This document shows positions 57,680 to 64,000 of a DNA stretch of 64,000 bases, piece by piece (the first letter of the stretch is position 1; each line of letters opens with the position of its first letter). The DNA is from Lineus longissimus (lineage: Eukaryota; Nemertea; Pilidiophora; Heteronemertea; Lineidae). Under the pieces are notes generated by a model that was given only the letters and a program-made list of their open reading frames with translations, did no database searches and was not told the DNA's origin. A program made the position numbers and the translations under genes. The stretch is from positions 5,892,501 through 5,956,500 of the forward strand of contig NC_088309.1 of the NCBI RefSeq assembly GCF_910592395.1, given 5' to 3'.

Positions 57680-57848
57680 ATGTGACCCATTTTGGTCATA
57701 GCACCCAAATCTCTGTTGCTCTACCTCACTAAAACTGTTCAGTATGTTAAAAAGAATTCGATGGTGGGCACCGCACGGCCGATTTAAAGGAAAATACCGT
57801 TTTTGTAACGACCTATTTAAAGTGGACGGTCCCTTTTGCCATATTTTG

Positions 57849-57910
57849 AAACTGTAAAGTGAGACCATGATTGAGCCTGAAAACTGTCGAGTGAGACCAT
57901 ACCACGTGAC
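57849..57910 (+). promoter_or_regulatory. Direct repeats and E-box in the PRPF19 promoter
   Basis: AAACTGTAAAGTGAGACCAT (57849-57868) and AAACTGTCGAGTGAGACCAT (57881-57900) are 20-mers differing at two bases, spaced 32 bp start to start. They are followed by an E-box CACGTGAC at 57903-57910, about 25 bp before the PRPF19 ATG. The position suits promoter or 5' UTR elements. Confidence 0.45.
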
Positions 57911-57931
57911 TTTCACGCCGGCTAAACCAAC

Positions 57932-60900
57932 ATGGCGCTTGTTTGTGCGAGTGAGTGTTTTTTACAAAGAAATTAACTTCGCAGGCGTCTTTGGTATCGT
58001 CGATCGTTTGCAAAAGACAAGAAAATAAAATAAACGAAAAACAAAGAACATACTCACCATTTAACACCTTATTATATCACTGCACCTGCAGGATCTAGGA
58101 AACCGGTCATCCCAAGGGTTTTTTAAGCCCGTGATGTACACAAAATGTACATGCATACAGTACACAAACGCACAGTATGCTCGACTCGGAATGCATTACC
58201 ACTGCAATGTACAAGCCTAGCGACTGTGATATACAGTACATACATGAACCATGAAACATGAACCTACTTCATGGTAATGGGCATGGCCTTTTGAGCTTTT
58301 TGAAAAAGTTTGTTTAGAGACGCTGACCAGTCGTGTGGATGGTGCCTGGGTCCTGATGAGCCACTGTGACCCTTTGGGACCACACTTTGTTTCAGCACCC
58401 AAACAAACTTGGTCGAAATTGTCAATTTGATGTCCTCATCCATCAATTTATTTCCGTGTCCTTGTAGATGATGACTGAATTTTACCGGTTCCTCCTACTT
58501 TACTTTTCTTATCTATTTTCAGTCAGTAATGAAGTTCCTGAACATCCCTGTATCTCGGCTGTGTCGGGATGCGTGTTCGAGCGGAGGCTGATTGAAAAAT
58601 ACATCCGTGAAAATGGAACAGATCCGATCAATGGGGAGAGGTTATCAGAGGATATGCTCATTGATGTTAAAAGTGGGTGCAAGAAATAGTAATTTCGACT
58701 TGTCTGAGCTATTGTAGTGTACTTTGGCTTTATGGTTGACAGAGACTCCAGAGTCTGCATGCAGATTGAACTGAGAGTTCTAGCTTTACTTGTCAGTTTT
58801 GAGAGCTTCAAGTGTTAGTTAGCGTAATTTTAATCAAGTCAATTTCTTATTTCAGCTCCACCAGCAATAAAGCCACGTCCGCCATCTGCTACCAGCATTC
58901 CAGCCATCCTCAAGTCACTTCAAGATGAATGGGATGCCAGTATGCTACAGAGCTTCACCCTCAGGCAGCAGCTTCAGACTGCCAGACAAGGTACTCAAAA
59001 TTTGATTGGTTTTGATCCAACTGCAGGACGGCACTTGTCAGTCCCGAAGGTGTCCTCAATAGAGAGGTTCTGCTGTATATAAGTTCATCGGGGATGAAAG
59101 AGAAAAATACTGCCAGTGTTTCTATTGACCCATCTGCTGTCATGGACAGATCTTTGGTGTGCGATTTTATTCACATTTCTAATTGTTTGTTTTTAGAGTT
59201 ATCCCACGCTCTGTACCAGCACGATGCTGCGTGTCGTGTCATTGCCAGATTGAACAAGGAAGTAACAGCTGCTCGTGAAGGTGAGAAACACACAAAGTTA
59301 TGGCTTGAAATCTTGCTCGAGTACATCATACCAAGAAAAGACTTTACCAAACACATTCCTCAAATAGAGAACTAATTTGCTTTGCTCATGAAGTCGATAA
59401 GGAAATTAGTTTACTTTAAGGAAGGTTCTTTTAATGAGGTCTTAAAACCCCTCTAAGATATGCAAGTGTCCTATTTTGTGCCCGAACACACGGAGAATTT
59501 TTGCCCTAAATTGTATTTGTTTTCATTTGTTCCTTTCAGCCTTGGCTACACTGAAACCTCAAGCTGGTATTGCTCCAAATGTACAGCCGGTATGTATTTG
59601 TAAATGAAGGCTGTTTTCTGGTCTGTTACTTTTATGTTTGGATAGATGTGGATGGTTGATAATTCAGCCGGTAAAATAACTTGCTTGCAGAATGTGATAA
59701 TGGGATTTAGGTCTATATCAGGTTCAGACATCGAAGAAATTGTGCATAGATTTAAAAGTAGGTGTAATATCAACAGAAATATATCCAGACAGTTCTGGAT
59801 TCTGTTTTGCTAAGACGTAACAGTAGATATTTCGAAAACACCCATGTATGTTATATTTTCATTGTAATCTATTTAGGCATATGGAGCAGAGGCACCAGAG
59901 AGGCTGGAACAAGTTATTGAAGAAGCTGGAATGTCTGACGAAGTCTTACAGAAGTTGCAAGACAAGGCGACACGGTTGACAGCCGAACGTAAGAAGAGAG
60001 GCAAAACAGTCCCAGATGGATTGGTCACGGTCGAAGACATCAAATCGTACAGACAACAGTCATCTCGTGTGGTAGGTTCGCTTCTAAGATGTCGTTACTT
60101 GTCTAAAAGCAATCTGGAAGATGGTCTGATACCAAAATTTAGACTCACGTCTTGTATAAAAAAGTGACGAATGGTCCAAGGAAATCTTGTCAACAGTTGC
60201 TTCATACACTGATGCCGGATGGTAGCTTGCCTTGATCCCAGGTCAAGGTCATTCGATCTCTCCTATTGTGAAGATCTTTCCCACTTATTTCAATCACCCA
60301 GACATGTGACCTGAGACTCTGGCAGCAAGGCTGTCCGCCTTCCCTGCTCTCCCCATAGCCTCTATTCTCTAGCCAATCAGAGGTGTTTCTAATGCATAAT
60401 GCTGTGGTGAAAAAGAACGTTCATCAGAACTCAGTATCAATCTGCATTGTTTATATTCCAGGGTCTTCACAGTGCAAGCATACCAGGTATCCTTTGCCTG
60501 GACTTGTGTCTGAGAGACACGGCCAGGTTGGTGACCGGTGGAAACGATAAGACGGCTGTGGTCTTCAACAAAGAAACTGAACAAGTGATTGCCATCTTGA
60601 AGGGCCACGGGAAGAAGGTTACAAATGTTATTTATCATCCAACAGAGGTAAGAATTTTATACCCTTTTGGATCCAAGCAGAATGTTCCTTTAGCGAGGTG
60701 TTTGGCTTAGCTTCAGTTATCATTCTTATACATGAATAATTGGTTGCCCAGTCAAGTTACAATGTACTGACGAAAATGGAATTGTGTTATAACCCGAAAC
60801 CGAGAATTTGTTACAATGCGATTCATTAATTTATATATTCATTTGTACAATTTCAGACTTAAGTCTTTCTTTTCCACTTCAGGATCTTGTTTTCTCATCC

Positions 60901-62792
60901 TCCCCTGATACAACGATTCGAGTGTGGGGTGTGCAGACAGCCCAGTGTGCCCAGATCATCAGAGCTCATGAGGGTCCCGTCACTGGCATCAGTTTACATG
61001 CAACAGGAGACTATCTCTTGAGTTCTTCAGCTGACAGGGTAAGTATGATTTATTATAAGGTAAGGTGGTACGATTATGGCCTGTGTGTGCATTAATGTGT
61101 ACTGCCAGCTGTTTTGTACACTGTTGAGGCTGTAATTGTGCCACTTTACCCTATTTTGTGTCTTTCCGAGAAATATTTTTGGCAGATTATGACATAACAT
61201 ATGAGTTATCTATCATTTAAATAAGGATCTGGTGAAGACAATGAAATGGATTTGAGTTCAACTGTTAATGAATGGATCATTTGTTGAATGCTCAATTGTC
61301 AATGCCATTCATATTCGAAAAATTCAAAAGTGTAAATGAACGTTATCTATTCCAGCACTGGGCATTCTCAGATATAAGGGTTGGTCGAGTATTAACGAAG
61401 GTTTCAGATGGAACTTCCCAACACGGTAAATAGATTGTGCCTGCCTTCTTAATTGTTGGCAGAAATTCAGTTATTCAATGCGTTGATTGGAACCTTTTTG
61501 GGGGCCTCCTGTCCTGTATTAGGTGTCCATTTCCACTTCCCTTGATTTATACTTGTGCAGCAGCAATTCAGTCATTTGTTACGCTGATTGGAACATTTTT
61601 GGCAGCCTCCTGTTCCATATTGGCAGTCCCTTACTGCTTACCACACAAAAATGCTCATCCTGCCTTGGTGAAGGAATGCTCCCTGGGGAAAAGACTTCCA
61701 TGAGCAGAACGAACGCTCATAAAGAAAAAGATATTTCAACTACGGTAATTTCATCCATGTTTGATTTCAGCTCTGACCTGTGCACAGTTCCATCCTGACG
61801 GTCTGATCTTCGGTACTGGAACCGAGGATTCCATGATCAAGATCTGGGATTTGAAAGAGAAGACGAACGTGGCAGATTTCCCTGGCCATTCTGGACCCAT
61901 TACCAGCATCGCATTTTCTGAAAACGGTAAGTTTGTTCTCTGGTGGCTGCTGTTTGTATGTGGCAACAAGAGTCAGAGATGTGGGCTGCGTATGCTCTGT
62001 CTAAATTTGTACGTGAACAAACCTCAACTTCTCCTCCCGTCAAAGTATTCCATATGAACCCATCCAAAGAGACATAATATTATGTTTTCTTTACTTCTTT
62101 TTAACATTTCAGGTTACTATTTGGCTACATCTGCGGATGACTCGGTGGTGAAACTTTGGGATTTGAGAAAGTTGAAGAATTTCAAGACCCTGACTCTCGA
62201 TGATGGATATGAAGTGAAGAGTTTGAGCTTCGATCAGAGTGGTACTTACTTAGCAGTTGGTGGAACTGATGTTAGGTAAGAAAATATGTGTAGTCTGGTC
62301 TCTGGTTAAGTTTAGTTTGAAGTAATGTTCCTGTAACCCATTTAAGCTGGGCTCGCGTTTTTATCTGGTCAGAATGTGTAACATCCCTAGTCAACTTGGT
62401 TTCTATCCAGGCGTGCAAATGGACTTTTGCATTTCATAAATTGACATGTGCAATCCTGCATGACTCGCGTGCGCCTCTGAGCCTTCTTGTAAGATAAATT
62501 GGGGGAAAGCTAACCCCTTCATTGTCGTCTTTTTACCCACTCGAGAATTGTGAATGGAACGAAATGGAGGCACCAACTTTCCCCAATTTTACTTACTCAT
62601 ATTTTGCCTCTGTCTTAGGTAACGTTTTCTCTCCTCCTCCATTTCAGGGTGTACCTTTGTAAACAATGGCAAGAGCTCCGCGTATTCAACGATCATACCG
62701 CTTTAGCCACTGGTGTACGTTTTGGTCACAATGGGACATTCATTGCATCTGCAAGTATGGATCGATCTGTTAAGTTCTTCGGCCCACCATAA
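57932..62792 (+). CDS. PRPF19: Pre-mRNA-processing factor 19 (U-box/WD40 E3 ligase), twelve exons
   Basis: Exons: 57932-57950, 58523-58672, 58856-58990, 59197-59280, 59540-59589, 59877-60071, 60462-60647, 60883-61038, 61356-61425, 61771-61926, 62113-62275 and 62648-62792. They total 1509 nt, all phases consistent, giving 502 residues against about 504 in vertebrates. The protein is the core of the nuclear NineTeen complex, which stabilises U5/U6 snRNPs in the activated spliceosome and acts in DNA repair through ubiquitin ligation. Residues 1-70 are the U-box ([15 protein letters not shown] ... [10 protein letters not shown]). Residues about 70-135 are the tetramerising coiled coil ([20 protein letters not shown]). 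A linker with [20 protein letters not shown] follows. From about 210 to the end are seven WD40 repeats, e.g. [27 protein letters not shown] and [16 protein letters not shown]. The short first exon ends at A|GTGAGT; exon 2 has a GTGGGT donor. Confidence 0.97.
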
Positions 62793-64000
62793 ACTTCTGG
62801 AAGATGTTTCGGGATCGTACAAATATTTTGCATAACACGGTTTTCTGAATATTCCATTCAAGTCCAACCCATGGGAAATTATGTATTTTCAAGTCATATG
62901 AAATATATTTGATGGTGTGCAGCGGGCAATATTGATGTTGCTTGTAAGAAGTTGATCATGTCAAGCGATAACCCTCACGGATCATTCTGTGGGATTCTGT
63001 ACATGGATAAGTGATTCTGACTTGTGTAAACTACCTATGGTGTACAAGTACATGTATCTTCTGTGAATAGATTATGAAATGCTATGTCTTGTTTATTTCC
63101 TATGTAAATAGGCACTGTTGTAATTTTAGGATATTTGAGTCTGTGCAACAGAAGTTAAGAGTCCTTCAATATCAAATCTGACCTAATTAAGTTGAGTGTT
63201 TCAATGAGGAGATAGTGAGTCACAAATGACAATGCTTTGTTGTATTTTCACATTCACTCCTTTGAAGACAATTACATTTACCACACAAAAGCAGTACATT
63301 TGCAAATTAACCGAGGAGGCCTGGTCCTTGAGTATATATCAATGAGGGGAGGTGTCGGGAGTTAAAAAGAAATATCAATGTGCTGTGCAATCCCTTCTTC
63401 ACACAACAAGTCCATCTTATTTTAAAAGTCATCAAAAGTTCCCTTGATACGACGTGCTTCAATCGCTTCAGTCGCTTTAATTTTCTTTTTAACGGAAAAT
63501 GTTCTGTATAATGAGCACCAATGTATTGTAACCAGTTGTGCATTTCAGAATAAACATACATTCTTACAACTTGTGTTTGTCTGATCAATTCCTTGTTGCA
63601 TGGATGGAGCTTCAAATTTAGGCCAGGTTAGAGACAACTGGAGCTACTGAACCGGATTGCAGCATTCTCCCTGAAAAAGTGTTGGCTGATGCTGTCCAGA
63701 AAGGATAGGCATGGTACATTTGGTGCCTTGGCTGGACTAAATGTTGTGCCTTGAAAATGAATATTGCTTTCTAAATAAATGAAATGATCTTGGAAGGATG
63801 TTCCATTGGTTCCATTACCAGTATTAGATATCTAGAACATTCTTATTTTGGAGTATTGTTGCTATGTTATCATGGATGTTTAAATTCCTATCTCTATGAG
63901 TCAACATCAGATTGAGAGGATAGATGCAGATAGTGGAAAAGTGTCCTCTTCATGGCCACAATAGATGATTGAACTTGTTTAAAATTGGGCAGCCTGAAGT
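62793..64000. other. PRPF19 3' UTR and downstream sequence
   Basis: Follows the TAA at 62790-62792. AATAAA hexamers at 63549-63554 and 63774-63779 are candidate polyadenylation signals. No further gene was seen before the window ends; the 102-codon minus frame at 63307-63615 has no protein-like features. Confidence 0.5.
63549..63554 (+). terminator. Candidate PRPF19 polyadenylation signal
   Basis: AATAAA about 760 bp after the stop codon. A second AATAAA at 63774 is equally good, so alternative 3' ends are possible. Confidence 0.35.

Overview
The window is metazoan nuclear DNA, most likely from a marine invertebrate. Its protein-coding genes are split by GT-AG introns, it holds an intact LINE-type retrotransposon, and intergenic DNA is full of short palindromic repeats, with the self-complementary motif ACATGTACATGT scattered throughout. 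The spliceosomal PRP19 protein reads like other animal PRP19s. I cannot fix the phylum from sequence alone; a lophotrochozoan or another marine bilaterian fits best.

Layout. 1-987: the 3' end of a reading frame of unknown function with an internal repeat. About 5.9-11.85 kb (minus strand): an apparently full-length, intact two-ORF LINE. About 12-41 kb: mostly non-coding DNA with repeats, hairpins, MITE-like elements and a few isolated exon-like reading frames. 41.0-42.1 kb (minus): an intronless gene for a type II regulatory subunit of cAMP-dependent protein kinase. 45.0-46.1 kb (plus): an intronless gene for a 362-residue basic, coiled-coil-like protein that I do not recognise. 48.1-52.2 kb (minus): a complete eight-exon gene, assembled here exon by exon, for a 2-oxoglutarate/Fe(II) oxygenase of the isopenicillin-N-synthase-like family (324 residues, all metal and cosubstrate ligands present, one GC-AG intron). 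54.3-56.1 kb: a tandem duplication of about 890 bp that preserves two exon-like reading frames on the minus strand. 57.1-57.7 kb: a non-autonomous element with inverted-repeat ends and an internal array. 57.9-62.8 kb (plus): a complete twelve-exon PRPF19 gene (502 residues).

The confident genes look like unrelated housekeeping, signalling and metabolic neighbours; nothing indicates that they form one pathway. The more unusual material is in the repeats: a palindromic array just downstream of the oxygenase gene, a foldback MITE family with three copies, a TIR element carrying repeated AGAGGGCGCC motifs next to the PRPF19 promoter, and a 16-bp repeat of nuclear-receptor half-site-like sequence.
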